Positions 21,311 through 33,100 of a stretch of DNA of 64,000 nucleotides are shown piece by piece. The DNA is from Aspidapion aeneum (lineage: Eukaryota; Arthropoda; Insecta; Coleoptera; Brentidae), in assembly GCA_963576565.1 (NCBI GenBank), contig OY755044.1, forward strand, positions 57,650,108 through 57,714,107, written 5' to 3'. The stretch's first letter is position 1, and every line of letters begins with the position of its first letter. Position numbers and translations under genes: made by a program. The notes beneath the pieces were generated by a model. It was not told the origin of the DNA. It did no database searches and worked only from the letters and a program-made list of their open reading frames with translations.

Positions 21311-22055
21311 CCAGACGTTCGGATTTAATAAACTAGGGTACGCGGTGAAGTCTAATACACAGAAGTGATTCGTGTCAATTGAATACTTCTTTATAGTAGA
21401 TTTTAAAAAAACGATTGTGTTAAGATTATTCTTCTTACCTTTAATAACTAAAAATTCAAGTATTTATAGCTTTGCAATCTTGTGGCAGGCAAAAGATTAA
21501 ATGATTTTTTCATATTTATTGTAACTAGTCTATTTATAAGCTGGTATTGAATAAGACTTTAGGGGAAGAAAACCACAAAATGGCCGACTGACAGATCCCC
21601 ATGGTGTCCCCATGATATTCATCTGCGCACTCGTCGAAAAGCTATCTACCCCTTCCATGTCTGTGGAACCGACTTGTTTCGACAGCATAAGGTGTTATTT
21701 TTTTAAGGTTATACTCTCGGTTATACCCTTGATCGCAGTCGCACTACTTTGTTGGATCAAAATTTACCAATGATTATATTATATAACTTACCAACGAATT
21801 TACAATAAAACTAGTCACTGAATTTACAATAAAACTAGTCACTGAATTTACAATAAAATTTGCATGCTGCAAATGTAATAGTTTCTAAATTTGAGCCTAC
21901 ACCAAGCGCGGGTTTGAGAAAATTATATCATTATTATTATATTACAAATAATTTTTTCGTCGACTACCCTACTAACCCTCCCCCTAGATTTTGACCCAGA
22001 TCCGCGCTTGGCCCACACTATAGTAAAGTTAGGCTACTGTAATGGGATCAGTGAA
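21311..22055. other. Spacer with a small 24-bp triplication
   Basis: No gene seen. At 21796-21858 the unit GAATTTACAATAAAACTAGT plus CACT occurs nearly three times in tandem. Confidence 0.6.
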
Positions 22056-22285
22056 ATACCGTAGTCGAGTGTCTTGAAACAGCCGGGTGACTTGAAACAA
22101 AACTTTGCATAAATGTGACATCGCAACCATAGGTTATGTTAGGTAAAGTGGAAGATTACTAAAGCTGTTAGATACTGGTATCGTTATATTCAATTTAATC
22201 TAAGGTTACCGAGTCACTTTTTACATTTTTGAAAAGTTTTGTTTCACGTCACCCGGCTTTTTCAATACACCCGACTTGACGGTAT
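22056..22285. mobile_element. MITE with inverted TACCGT ends
   Basis: The left end TACCGTAGTCGAGTGTCTTG continues through AACAGCCGGGTGACTTGAAA. It is mirrored by the right end, whose complement reads TACCGTCAAGTCGGGTGTAT and continues AAAAAGCCGGGTGACGTGAA. The arms are about 55 bp. The flanks are A/T-rich and the duplication is not certain; TA, as for Tc1/mariner, is possible. Confidence 0.65.
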
Positions 22286-22477
22286 ATTATAAGAATATAT
22301 AGCGTGTTTCGGCCAATACCTTAAGCCAACATAGTGAGATAGAGATATATATGAACATCAAATAAGTCTATCTCATCTTATGCATTGTCGAAGTGTGCAA
22401 ACGCGCCAAGTGTCAGATTGAATGGTCGCTGCAAGTTAACAAAAACCGTGAAACTATTCCAATTCAACCTATGACAC

Positions 22478-23145
22478 AACATTATATCGAGCTTGCGCAT
22501 AAACGCTCTAAAATAAGTTACAATAGACTTATGGGTGACTGGATATTTCCTTCTCTCTTTCTTCGCTTAAAAAGACTGTCATTGTGTAATTAGATACCCG
22601 CTAAATTGTCTTACATAACACAAGAGTAAATAAATTAGTGGAGAGAGAAGAATGGTTTACTTTGTTTGATTTATCAATCAACTCCACCCCACATATTTAT
22701 ATATTTTTTTAAATACCTAGGTAGAAATGTCGCTAGCTATTTGCTTTGTAGTTTCAATGGCAAAAATAACTAATTTTATAAAAATCTTTTTATTATACTG
22801 AAAAAATCTAGGTATATCTTCAACATTGACGTGTAAACTTCCATACGAAACTCAATAAATTTTAATAAATTTCTAATATGTAATAAAAGGCCTTAAGCCA
22901 AACTTATCGTAAATACTTTGCCACGTAACGTAAGTTTCATTCTTTGGGAAAGCTTGCACCATTTCAAGAGTGGTGTTGATCTTCAAGTACTGAAAGTTAA
23001 ATCTTTCAACAGGCGACCACGTCAGGTCTTGCAGGAGTGGATCTTTTGTAGGAGTAGGGTTCCTGTTAAAAAATAAGTTATTTTAAAGAAGCATTGAATT
23101 TATAGGGGGTGTAATGAGATGTGGAAGGGCTAAAACATTTTTAGT
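22478..23145. repeat. Tandem duplication unit, copy A, left part
   Basis: This stretch (esterase 3' flank, last exon and start of the last intron, read on the minus strand) is paralogous to 49205-49540 plus 50400-50785. Matching landmarks include the ATTATATCGA flank, the TAAATTAGTGGAGAG motif, the whole 190-bp exon and TTTATAG at the intron side. It lacks the hAT insertion present in copy B. The rest of copy A resumes at 48886. Confidence 0.85.
22873..23062 (-). CDS. Carboxylesterase-like last exon, duplicate copy A
   Basis: A 190-bp exon on the minus strand with acceptor AG at 23064-23063 and stop TAG at 22875-22873. It encodes NPTPTKDPLLQDLTWSPVER and, near the end, FPKNETYVTWQSIYDKFGLR. 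NPTP...W.P....YL is the conserved C-terminal signature of insect carboxylesterases. It has the same length and split-codon phase as the copy at 50508-50697, and about 9 of 62 residues differ. Both frames are intact, so it could serve as an alternative last exon of the same gene. It could equally be a stranded duplicate, since no other exons accompany it within reach. A 25.7-kb block separates it from the rest of its intron. Confidence 0.8.
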
Positions 23146-23255
23146 TTATAGAGGTCTACAGACACGCAAACATTTCTAGAGATTAGTACGCGCGTACAAG
23201 TTGGCGCATACTAATCTCTTCGTGTGTAGACAATATCCGCCTAAAGCTGAGCGTC

Positions 23256-23442
23256 CACTAGGTCGGTGAGGCAGAGACGCGCGACGCGGCTCCAAAGAAA
23301 AATGCATGAGAATAAATGGGACGCGTCCATTAGGGGAGCGGGGCGCGTCGCAGAAGAGCGGAGCGGCTCCCGGCAACCCGGGACTTGTCTAGAACGGCGG
23401 CGCGCTACGCCGCCGCGCTACTACACCGACTTTGTGGACGCC
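23256..23442. mobile_element. GC-rich MITE with GCGTCCAC ends
   Basis: Inverted ends GCGTCCACTAGGTCGGTGAG and (right end complement) GCGTCCACAAAGTCGGTGTA, with a GC-rich interior. The same end motif occurs inverted at 38303-38338, so this is a dispersed family. The target duplication is not clear. Confidence 0.6.
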
Positions 23443-23662
23443 AGGAGCCGTATTCTTCAAAGTTTGTGAAGGGAGTGCTCCCGGGAACGTTCCCGGGAAA
23501 TCAATCTCACTTTTTCTCTCGGGAATGAAAGCGGTTTGTAAGTGCAGGGTTTAGAATCACGCCGTGCAACTCCAGTGCACAACGTTGCCGCGTATCTCGC
23601 AACTAATCAAAGAGCGTTTTATGCCATTTTATTTTTTAATTCAAGAAGTTTTTTATTAAATT

Positions 23663-23932
23663 GGGGACTTATTGCAAATAAAACCAGGCAGTAATAGTGC
23701 CGGGCACTATTCTGACAGTTTTCCATTGAAAACTGACAGTTGATCTTTCAAAATTGTCTACCAAAGTCGAATTTATAAATCCAGTAGTTTATTTTCCATT
23801 AATAATGGCGGCACTATTAATTCCGGCTCTTATAATACACAAAGGCCTAATTGTGAGAGAAGACAGCTCTTCTTATAATGGGAAACTGTCGAATAGTGCA
23901 CAATTAGTGCCTGGCTTTATTGCAATAAGTCC
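23663..23932. mobile_element. MITE with GGACTTATTGCAA ends
   Basis: Imperfect inverted ends of about 37 bp: left GGGGACTTATTGCAAATAAA then ACCAGGCAGTAATAGTGC; right complement GGACTTATTGCAATAAAGCC then AGGCACTAATTGTGC. A second internal palindrome exists. The duplication is not resolved. Confidence 0.65.
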
Positions 23933-24000
23933 TTAATTATCTAAAAAAAATTTAACTTTAGGGAGCTCTGGCTCGAGACCTTAAGACCCTCCCCTTGGTG

Positions 24001-27000
24001 TGTAACATTTTAATTTTGCCATTAAAATATCTTATATTTATCGATAATTTAATTATGAAAATAATTAAAATATGAGGGCACTTCGCTCCACATAATATTG
24101 CGTAATATAAATAAAACAAAAATATTTCACCATAAAAAAAAAGTTACCTTTATTGATTTAAAATAATTATTGTTACAACTTCTCTAACTGACTACATTTA
24201 TAAATTTCCTCACTTCAACGTCCACATTCTAGTCCACTCTTTTCTGTCTGATTTTAGTTTTTGTTCTCCATTAAATAATTTTCTCTTTAGTTATTTGTCC
24301 CCTTCTTCACCTAAAAGCAAATAATAATCTATTATTACTTAAATTATCTGGAAATAATTAGTAAAACCTATCTATACACAAAATTATCTATTTGTGCTCT
24401 TTACTATTCTAGTACTCACCATTTTATCTAGTTATCTTTGAAATCTTTCTCTCTCCTTATCTGGCTAGGAATAGTCAATTTTCTATGATCTTTGGTTCTT
24501 CTACATAGTTTTAGCTATTAAGTTAGTCCATTTATTATGTAATCCCTTTTCTGCCTTATTTAGCTTTTTATAAAATTTATTCTAGCTTAAAAACATCGCC
24601 TAAAACAAAACAGATAATTAATTTACCTATTTGTCTATTTTATTTATGTTAATATGGTACCTACCTAATTAATTGTTCCAGGGTGATCCAGTTTACAATC
24701 CATTTCTACTCATTTAACCCTTTGCTTGCCAATTGTCTATCCTATTTTCTATGAATTGTTTTCTATTCTTCTAGGTCTTCTTTTATCTATTGTATTGTCT
24801 AGGATTAGTCTAGCTACCCTGTGTATGCTTTGCTTTCATTTCCTAAAACAAAAGTATTTTTATTGATTTTAAAATTAATTGATTGATTACTAGTTATCCT
24901 TAGATTAATCTATTTTCCTATCCTAGACTTACCTTAGACTATTTTATTTATCCTATTTGAAGATGAGTACCGACACTGCCACTGGTTAATTTTTCCAAGC
25001 CTTAGTGATTTTTTTTTTATTAATTAATAATCGAATTTTCCACAAGCGATTTATTGATATGTAAATAAACACTTTGAAAACAATTATTTTATTGTTATTA
25101 CGACACCTGTGTATTGGGACACACAAATAAATTCTATTTTTGGAAAATCTTGGATCAAAATGCGGCGTTGCCTAATCACATCAGATGAAATTCCTGAGAT
25201 GGGAATTTATATAATATATTTTCATTATTTTAATTAGTTGCTCTGTAGCTAGGATTTGAGTTCTATTTTTATAAAAATAAGTCGTTTCTCACGGGTTTTT
25301 CACATAAATTATCTAGTCAGCCCTTTGCAGTAGAATTGATAGTATTTATATAACTTGGCAGCCTCTCTTTAATGGCATTTCCTATCTTTCTCTTCTACTG
25401 ATTTTCCCCATAAATCTATCTCTCTCTCATTTTGAGGCGCAGAGAGCTCCATAATTTTCGCCACTTTTGGAAGTGGAAACTAGTTATTTCTTGTCCTGTC
25501 CCATTCGTATGGAACAGAAAGGGATGGCTAGATATTTTCTTTTGATTTATTGGTTTACTTTACTTTTCTCCTGATTTCTTGATTTCTTGTTTTGTTTAAT
25601 GTGTAAGAAAGTGAAAGTAATATTTTTAAGTCCTTCTTTAGGTTAGTTTAAGATTTAATTGATTTTGATGTTAGTATCCAAAGGCGCCATGGGTGTCGCC
25701 ACTAATTTTCGCTCTTGTCATTTTTCCTTAGGAAAAAGGACGTATCTTTTTACCATCTGCAGTCGTCCTGTGAGGAGTAGAATTTTATATTCGACCATTA
25801 TCTGGGTCATCATATCGGATTCATTAAGATTTTATTCCAAATTGCAACAAGCTTCTCGTGATATTCACTTGGTGGTATTTATTTTGGTGATTGCGCGTTG
25901 CATTGCTTCGTAAGAAGGATTTTTCTTTGGACAACGGACTGCATGTTAGCTGTAGGAAACGCAGCTTCTGACCCTCTTAACAGCACTTGAGGTAAATTAA
26001 TTTCTATTAATTTTATCAGGTTTAATTTTTCGGTCGATATTTTATTTTGTGTTTTTGGTCATAATTATCTATTTTAAAGTTGACTTTCATTATAAAAAAA
26101 ATTTCGATTTAATTAAGTTTTTTTACCAGAATTGAAATAATAATATAAAAAGGCAGTGTTCCTTTTTTTTTCTTTAATTAAATCTTGATACAGAAAACAG
26201 GTTGTAAGATATTTTTTTTCTACACCTTTTGCACAAAAGAATTATTTTCCTGTATGCATATAAATTTTATTAAAGATTACAAATAATCATTTTTATTAGG
26301 AAAATGCAGCTAAATAAAATTAAATAAAAAAATGTCCTTCAATTTAAAATTAAACTAAATATTCACTTATATCTTTTTACAATAAAAGGAAATAAATCAA
26401 AAATTCTTTCATAAAAAAAATATATATTTATTTTATTATAATAACATTTAAAAAAAAAAGACAAAAACACCACAAACAAAATAAAACTTCCTCCTGATGG
26501 TTTTGCCTACATAACTTGATCTTTGTAGGGTTCTTTGGATTGGTTCTTTGGACTGGTTCTCTGGACTGGTTCTTTCAACTGGTTCTTCCAACTAGTTCCA
26601 GCTACGGGTGCTTTGACTAGCACTTCTACAAATTTTCAAACCGAGTGGTTTTGGTACACCGTTCCCTGTAACTACCTGTCAGATTCTTCAATGGTCTTAC
26701 CACACCTGATTTTTAACTAAGATATTCCTATGATTATTCAGTCAGACGAGCGGAAAAGATGCCCATGCGACATTTTGGCTTTTGGTATGATCTAACCTTT
26801 TAGTTATTCTAGCTTCTGTTAATTACTAATGGGGTTTGATATTTAGCATTGATATTATAATATTAATCACCATGATTAATTAATTTAAATTTTAATTAAT
26901 TAATAATTAAATAATTGCAATTGCAAATTATCCGTTAACTTTAGTAATAAGTTACGCCTTTCCTTTTTAATTTAAACTAATTTATCAGTTTTGAACTCAT

Positions 27001-27686
27001 AGTAATGCGCTTAAGTTTAGGTAATTTGCTAATTATCATGGCTATTTTCGGAAGCCATTTGCGTAACTAGGTCCTTAACAATTAGGTTACGGTAAATGTA
27101 AACCAATGGTGATCACTATTAGGTAACAAATCCTAGGTTCAAGGATAATCATTATTACATAACAAATTAGACTTAAATAATTATTTTGCAATCATTACAT
27201 CATCTTTTATTTTGTACTATGCAGCGGTTGATTAATTAAAAAGGGAAATTTTACTTTAACTCTGCCTAATCTTATTACTGCTCCATTATCCCTAATTTAT
27301 TATTAAAAAGAGTTAGACATTATATTATTCAATTATGATGACTGATAAGTTTGATCATAGGTATAAAGAAAAGGTAAGTCCATGATTTCTTTATGTAGTC
27401 TGATTATTTATTACCGCATCGTCTTATTTATAATAGAGTTCCTCTTAGAATCTGAGGAGATTGGAGAAGGTCTTGCAACTTCCTGGCACCATATTTTAAG
27501 TGTGCTCCTCTTATTTATTTACCTCTCTCTCGAACCCCCCCACCGCTCTCGAACTCTGAGCACTACGGGCAAACACAATTGCACGCTCGCAGCTCTATTT
27601 GGATAAAACGGATGCTCTTTTCCAATTTGACTTATTTTAACTTTAATTTTTGTAAACAAATTTTAAAACCAAAAATGGGCGTGGCA
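24001..27686 (+). repeat. 5' LTR of element 2, about 3.69 kb
   Basis: Starts TGTAAC and probably ends at GTGGCA (27681-27686), five bases before the primer-binding site. Comparison with the 3' LTR confirms 24001-27485; the last 200 bp are only in this copy. LTRs of this length are unusual in animals. They contain two short open frames kept in both copies (25659-25913 and 26535-26720), which have no recognisable domain and are probably non-coding. Confidence 0.88.
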
Positions 27687-27691
27687 ATTTT

Positions 27692-27709
27692 TGGCGCCCA
27701 ACGTGGGGC
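27692..27709 (+). promoter_or_regulatory. Primer-binding site, tRNA-Lys type
   Basis: TGGCGCCCAACGTGGGGC is the 18-base site known from retroviruses that prime with tRNA-Lys1,2. It would anneal to the 3' end of that tRNA to start minus-strand synthesis. It fixes the end of the 5' LTR to within a few bases upstream. Confidence 0.9.
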
Positions 27710-28721
27710 ACATGCGCAGTAAGTTTTTTTAAACAATAATACGTTTTTACACAGGAAAAACCTTGAATATTTTTTTCCCATAAAAAAAAATAAGTGAATG
27801 AGGTCATAACTTGACTTGATTATTTTATTAGCCAAAATCAAAGCTTACTTCTCAGGATCCCCCGCGCATGCTCAGCAATTTTTTTTTGCTTGCGCAAGCG
27901 ATTTATTTGAAAATTTATTTTATAATTTTTTTTTGATTTGAAACTTGGTACTTATGTACTTATTTGATATTATTATATGCTGTGGTATGACTCACTGCTT
28001 GAGTAAGTAACTTAAGTTTGCACATGCGCAGTAAAGTTTTTTTACTTTGCCCTTTTCTTACAGTCTTGGTGATATAAATATAGTAATTATTGATTACTGT
28101 TTGTTCAATATTGTATCTATACCTTAAGTGGCGCAACCCTGTATTTATACGCATGCGCTGTATTATTTTCCCCTTTCCCTTGATTTAATTTGCGTGTTTC
28201 TTGCTAATTATAATTTTAATTAATCAAAATGTTTTTGACTACTTTTCATTGAAATTTGGTTAAATTAGATTTGAAGTCTCGCGCGTGCGCAGAAGCTAAC
28301 TCGTTTATTACAAGAGATTTTTAAGTGCAGCTTTCGCGGTTCACTTTTAAAAAATAATTCAACATTGCTTCAACCCTACGCTAAAATATTCCGTCAGTTT
28401 TGACGCATGCGCAATAACAAATTTTGCATTTTAGCTAATTTAATTTAAAAATTAATTAAAAGCAAGGTAGCATTGCTTCTTTTTGTAAACCTTTGTAAAT
28501 AAAATTTTATTTTTAAGTTATTTTGCGTGCGTGCGCAGTAGTTTAATACTAAGTCAACACGCATGCGCAATTAAATTTTGTGCTTATTATTACATAACGC
28601 GTATAATTCAATTTTTTTTGTTTCGGCACGATTCTTTTTGGTCTTTAAAGGCTAATTTTAAATAGTTTAAATACGGAATTAGTTTTTTTGGTGTTTGTGC
28701 GAGTGGACTTAAAAAAAAAAC
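27710..28721 (+). promoter_or_regulatory. Untranslated leader with about eight spaced CATGCGCA-like motifs
   Basis: An AT-rich 1-kb leader punctuated by GCATGCGCA/CGTGCGCAG-type sites at about 27711, 27866 (one mismatch), 28023, 28151, 28284, 28405, 28530 and 28561, mostly 120-157 bp apart. The motif resembles the palindromic NRF-1 site. The layout recalls the reiterated protein-binding sites in the leader of Drosophila gypsy, but the bound factor is unknown. Confidence 0.6.
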
Positions 28722-30119
28722 ATGGATTATAAAATGAAGATTGATCATTTAAGGAAGCCTGAACTCCAGTGGGAGCTGAAGTCACGTGGCTTACCTACTG
28801 AAGACACCGCTACTGTAGAACAAATGAAGACGGCGCTTCGGCCACTTCTAAAATTGGAAAAGAAATCTAAATTTATGACTTCTCCTGTATATATTTTTGA
28901 TTTTGAAGACGAAGAAAAGTATATTAGTGACAGCGTAAAAGAGATTACCTCACTAATGAAATCATTTGCCGGTGATCAAGCTAGAGTGAAATTTGAGCGC
29001 TTGCAGTCTAGATTGGTACACTTTCTTAACAGAATAAATAAAATGGCGAATGAAAAATTATCAGAGGACCAGATTAAAATAAAATCAAATTTATTATTAG
29101 AAATCCTAGCAGCCATGGACGCTTTGGAAAAATGCACTAAGCAAGATCCTGATTTAAGTGTCCTAATGGATAATGCACATCTCGGCTCTGAATCTGAAGA
29201 GGACCGAGCTTCTACCAGTTCTCGTAATCAAAACTTTGCTAGAAATACTCCACCTGCTGCGGTACCGTCTACCTCCAATACTAACCCATCCTTCATAAAC
29301 AAATCACAGCAAATTGATAAATGGGGAATTAAGTTTAATGGCAACACAAAAGTTATGTCCGTACACAGTTTTATGGAGCGAGTAGAAGAACTTAGGATAG
29401 CTCGTCATGTTACCGAATCACAACTTTTTGAATCTGCTACTGATTTATTTGAATCTAAAGGCACTGAGTGGTATAGATCGAACAAAAGTCGTTGCAAGAC
29501 TTGGAAAGAATTATGTAATTTGCTCAGAAAACATTATGAAGACCCAGACTATAAACCACGGCTCTTTAAACAAATTTTGGATCGCACACAGGATCCATCA
29601 GAGTCAATTGTAAGTTATCTTACTGACATGAATGGTTTATTCCGACGCTACGGAAATATTCCCGCTGACGTGCAGCTCGACATCATCATTAGAAATTTGG
29701 CACCATTTTATGGAACACAACTTGATGTTGTACATTCTATCGAAGAGTTAGAAGAGGAATGCTTGAAGCTGGAAACAAAGAAGTATAGAGCGGATCATTA
29801 TGTCCCTCCCTCAAGAAAAAGAACTTCCATGGTTGAGCCTGATTTTGCATTTGTTTCTGCACCTTCCGGATCTGTTGATAGTTTTCCTGACATGGGTGTA
29901 GATGTGGATGCTGTGAATCAATATAGCTCTCAAAGAACAACATCTAACCACCGCACATCATCAATAAAGTGCTTTAATTGTCAAGAGTTTGGACATTTTA
30001 ATAGGCAATGTACAAAACCAAGAACAAGACACTGCTATCGTTGTGGAAATCCAGATAAAACCACCCTTACTTGTGAAAAGTGTTCTCCTTCGGGAAACGG
30101 CTCAAGGGGGAATCAATAA
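28722..30119 (+). CDS. gag: gag of element 2, intact
   Basis: A 465-residue capsid/nucleocapsid polyprotein. The ATG follows an A-rich stretch and opens the only long frame after the leader. Residues about 9-40 look like a SAP motif (LRKPELQWELKSRGL then VEQMKTALRPLL). A predicted helical capsid core runs from about 200 to 330. It shares clear similarity with element 1 gag around FESATDLFESKGTEWYRSNK. The C-terminus has two zinc-knuckle motifs, CFNCQEFGHFNRQC and CYRCGNPDKTTLTCEKC; the second lacks a standard histidine. It does not carry the Asn/Arg/Gly-rich tract of element 1. The frame ends at TAA 30117-30119, inside the pol overlap. Confidence 0.95.
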   Translation: MDYKMKIDHLRKPELQWELKSRGLPTEDTATVEQMKTALRPLLKLEKKSKFMTSPVYIFDFEDEEKYISDSVKEITSLMKSFAGDQARVKFERLQSRLVHFLNRINKMANEKLSEDQIKIKSNLLLEILAAMDALEKCTKQDPDLSVLMDNAHLGSESEEDRASTSSRNQNFARNTPPAAVPSTSNTNPSFINKSQQIDKWGIKFNGNTKVMSVHSFMERVEELRIARHVTESQLFESATDLFESKGTEWYRSNKSRCKTWKELCNLLRKHYEDPDYKPRLFKQILDRTQDPSESIVSYLTDMNGLFRRYGNIPADVQLDIIIRNLAPFYGTQLDVVHSIEELEEECLKLETKKYRADHYVPPSRKRTSMVEPDFAFVSAPSGSVDSFPDMGVDVDAVNQYSSQRTTSNHRTSSIKCFNCQEFGHFNRQCTKPRTRHCYRCGNPDKTTLTCEKCSPSGNGSRGNQ

Positions 30120-33100
30120 GCCGTGAGACTTCTTCCGTTATCGATTTATCGGCTATTTCTACAGATTTTCCACAAAAAATCTTATTGGACTTTATAATTG
30201 GACATGCGAATGGTGATCAAAGACCATATTTGGAAATCGCAATAATGGGATACCGCATGCGAGGCTTATTAGACTCTGGGGCCTCTAGGACGATTGTCGG
30301 TCTACCAGGCTCTGAAACTTTAAAAAACTTGGGTTTCAAAATGTTTAAAAATAACTTAAACTGTACTGTAGCTAATGGTCAGAGTTGTATTAGTACTGGC
30401 TATTTTCAAGTGCCTATGACCTTAATGCACAAGACAAAAATCATAGATATCCTTGTTTTGCCTGAATTATCCCATACGCTAATTTTGGGAATCGACTTTT
30501 GGAAAGCAATGGAGTTAGTTCCAGATTTAAAGCAAGATATATGGCATTTTTCTGCTGAATCAGATTTTCAAATTTGCAGTCTTCATGATGAAAATATGCT
30601 CACCCCAGAACAGCGAATAGCTTTAGATCATTTAGTGAAACAGAAGTTTTCCGAAATACCTGAGGAACTTGGATGTTGCAGAGTTGCAGAACACGAAATA
30701 GAACTTTTACCTGGAACCAAGCCAATTAAGCAACGCTATTACCCTGTTTCTCCAATTAAACAAAAAATTATTGACGATGAACTTCAAGAGATGTTACGTT
30801 TAGGAGTAATCGAACCATCGAAAAGTCCATGGTCGAGCCCAGTGTGTTTGGCTAAAAAGAAGGACGATTCCTATCGTTTCTGCATAGATTTTAGAAAGCT
30901 TAATATGGTAACCAAAAAAGACGCTTATCCACTGCCATACATATCTTCAATTTTGGATCGCCTTAGGGACGCGTGTTACATCAGTTCAATTGATATTAAA
31001 TCTGCATTTTGGCAAGTACCCCTTAGTAAAGAATCAAGGGAATACACTGCATTTACTGTGCCAGGACGTCCGCTGTATCAGTTTACTCGCATGCCTTTCG
31101 GCCTTAGTAACTCACCAGCCACGTGGCAAAGAATAGTAGATAGAATTCTAGGGTACGATTTAGAGGAGCACGTGATGGTTTATCTTGACGATATTATCAT
31201 AATTAGCAGAAAAGGTGCATTTTCTGACCATCTAAGAATTTTAAATATTGTGTTTGACCGATTACGAGATGCTGGGCTAATGGTTTCCAAAGAAAAATGT
31301 AAATTTTGTAAACCTCAGTTAGAATACCTTGGTTACTTAGTCGACATCCAGGGCTTACGCCCAAATCCTGATAAGGTCGAAGCTATTGTAAATATACCAC
31401 CTCCTAAAAACATCCACGAAATACGAAGATTTTGCGGAACAGCTTCATGGTATAGGCGATTTATACCGAATTTCTCTACTGTTATGACACCTATAAATCA
31501 GCTAACTAAAAAGAACGTTAAATGGCATTGGTCTGACGAATGTCAAAAATCATTTAACCTGATCAAAGAATCACTTGTCACTGCACCTGTCTTAACTTGT
31601 CCAGATTTTAGTAGAACCTTCATCTTACAGACAGACGCATCTAATTTTGGATTAGGCGCTGTTCTAACTCAAGAATTTGACGAAGGTGAGAAGGTAATAG
31701 CCTACCTATCACGTTCTTTAACACGTCAGGAAATGAAATTTACAGTCACTGAGAAAGAGTGCCTGGCGGTTATCTGGAGTGTCGAAAAATTGAGACACTA
31801 TCTGGAAGGTCAAAAATTTAAAGTCATCACCGACCATCATTCTTTGTTGTATTTAGCAAATTTAAAAGACCCCCAAGGTCGTCTTGCTCGCTGGTGCCTA
31901 CGTTTACAACCTTACGACTTTGAACTCATCCATAGAAAAGGAAAAGACCATATAGTTCCCGATTTTCTCTCTAGATCTGTTCCTGCTGTCGATGTAAATT
32001 CTGTAAAAATTGAAGAACTTGAAACCTCATCTTCCACTTTCTCCAACAGTAAAGATAAATGGTACCAAAACATGTTCTCAAGACTAGAGAAACAACCTGA
32101 TAAATATCCTTCATGGCGAGTAGAAAACAACCTATTATATAAACACGTAAAATCATCATATGCAGAACTCAGAGATCCCTATAGTTCTTGGAAAATAGTT
32201 GTTCCAAAGGATAAACGAAAAGACATTTTAGTAAGATGTCATGATATTCCCGCTGCCGGTCATATGGGTGTTTTTAAGACATATTGGAAAGTGTGTGAGC
32301 GTTATTTCTGGCCAAAAATGAGATCCGACATTACCAAATATATTAAATCTTGTCACATTTGTGCTCAGAATAAGGTAGAACAACAAGCTCCACCCGGACT
32401 TATGGGTGATCGCCCAGAAATTATCGAACCATGGCAAGCTATCAGTCTTGACTACATTGGCCCATTACCGAGATCAAAATCTCAAAATACTTACCTTCTC
32501 GTTGTTACTGACTACTTCAGCAAATATTCAGTTTTATTTCCTTGTCGTTCGGCCAAGTCTAAGTCATTATGCAAATTTGTCGAAGAAGGGATATTCTTAA
32601 CCTATGGAACGCCCCAATATCTTACCTGTGACAACGGCCCTCAAATGAAGTCAAAAGAGTTTCAGGATCTGTGTCTTTCTTACAAAACCAGGATTTTCTA
32701 TACTCCCAGTTATTACCCACGAGCCAATCCTACCGAACGTGTTAATCGTGTTCTTAAAAGGATGATGAGATCGTATATTTCAAAAGGCAACCACAAAACA
32801 TGGGATGAGAACTTAGCAGCTATTGCCTGTGCTGTGAGAACTTCAAAATCAGAGACCACCAATTATACCCCTTATTTCATCAATTTTGGTCGTGACCACA
32901 AACTATTTGGTACTGATTACGAAGAGAATATTAAAACTGATAAGAAATCAAATTTTGATCCAAGTAATTTAATACAGAAAAGGCACGAAGCATTCCTTAA
33001 ATTACATTCCGAAATTGCGAAACGTATACAAACCTCAAGAGAGCGTAACAAACATCGTTATAACTTAAGGAGGCGCCCTGTACAGTATACGGTTGGTCAG

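Noticed and set aside
23176..23469. Arg-rich frames on both strands
   Set aside because: They lie in the GC-rich MITE at 23256-23442, which has inverted ends and no protein family resemblance.
25659..25913. 84-codon frame present identically in both LTRs (also at 35253-35507)
   Set aside because: The identity follows from the recent age of the LTR pair. It has no domain, no codon-level signal and lies in LTR sequence, so it is not called as a gene.
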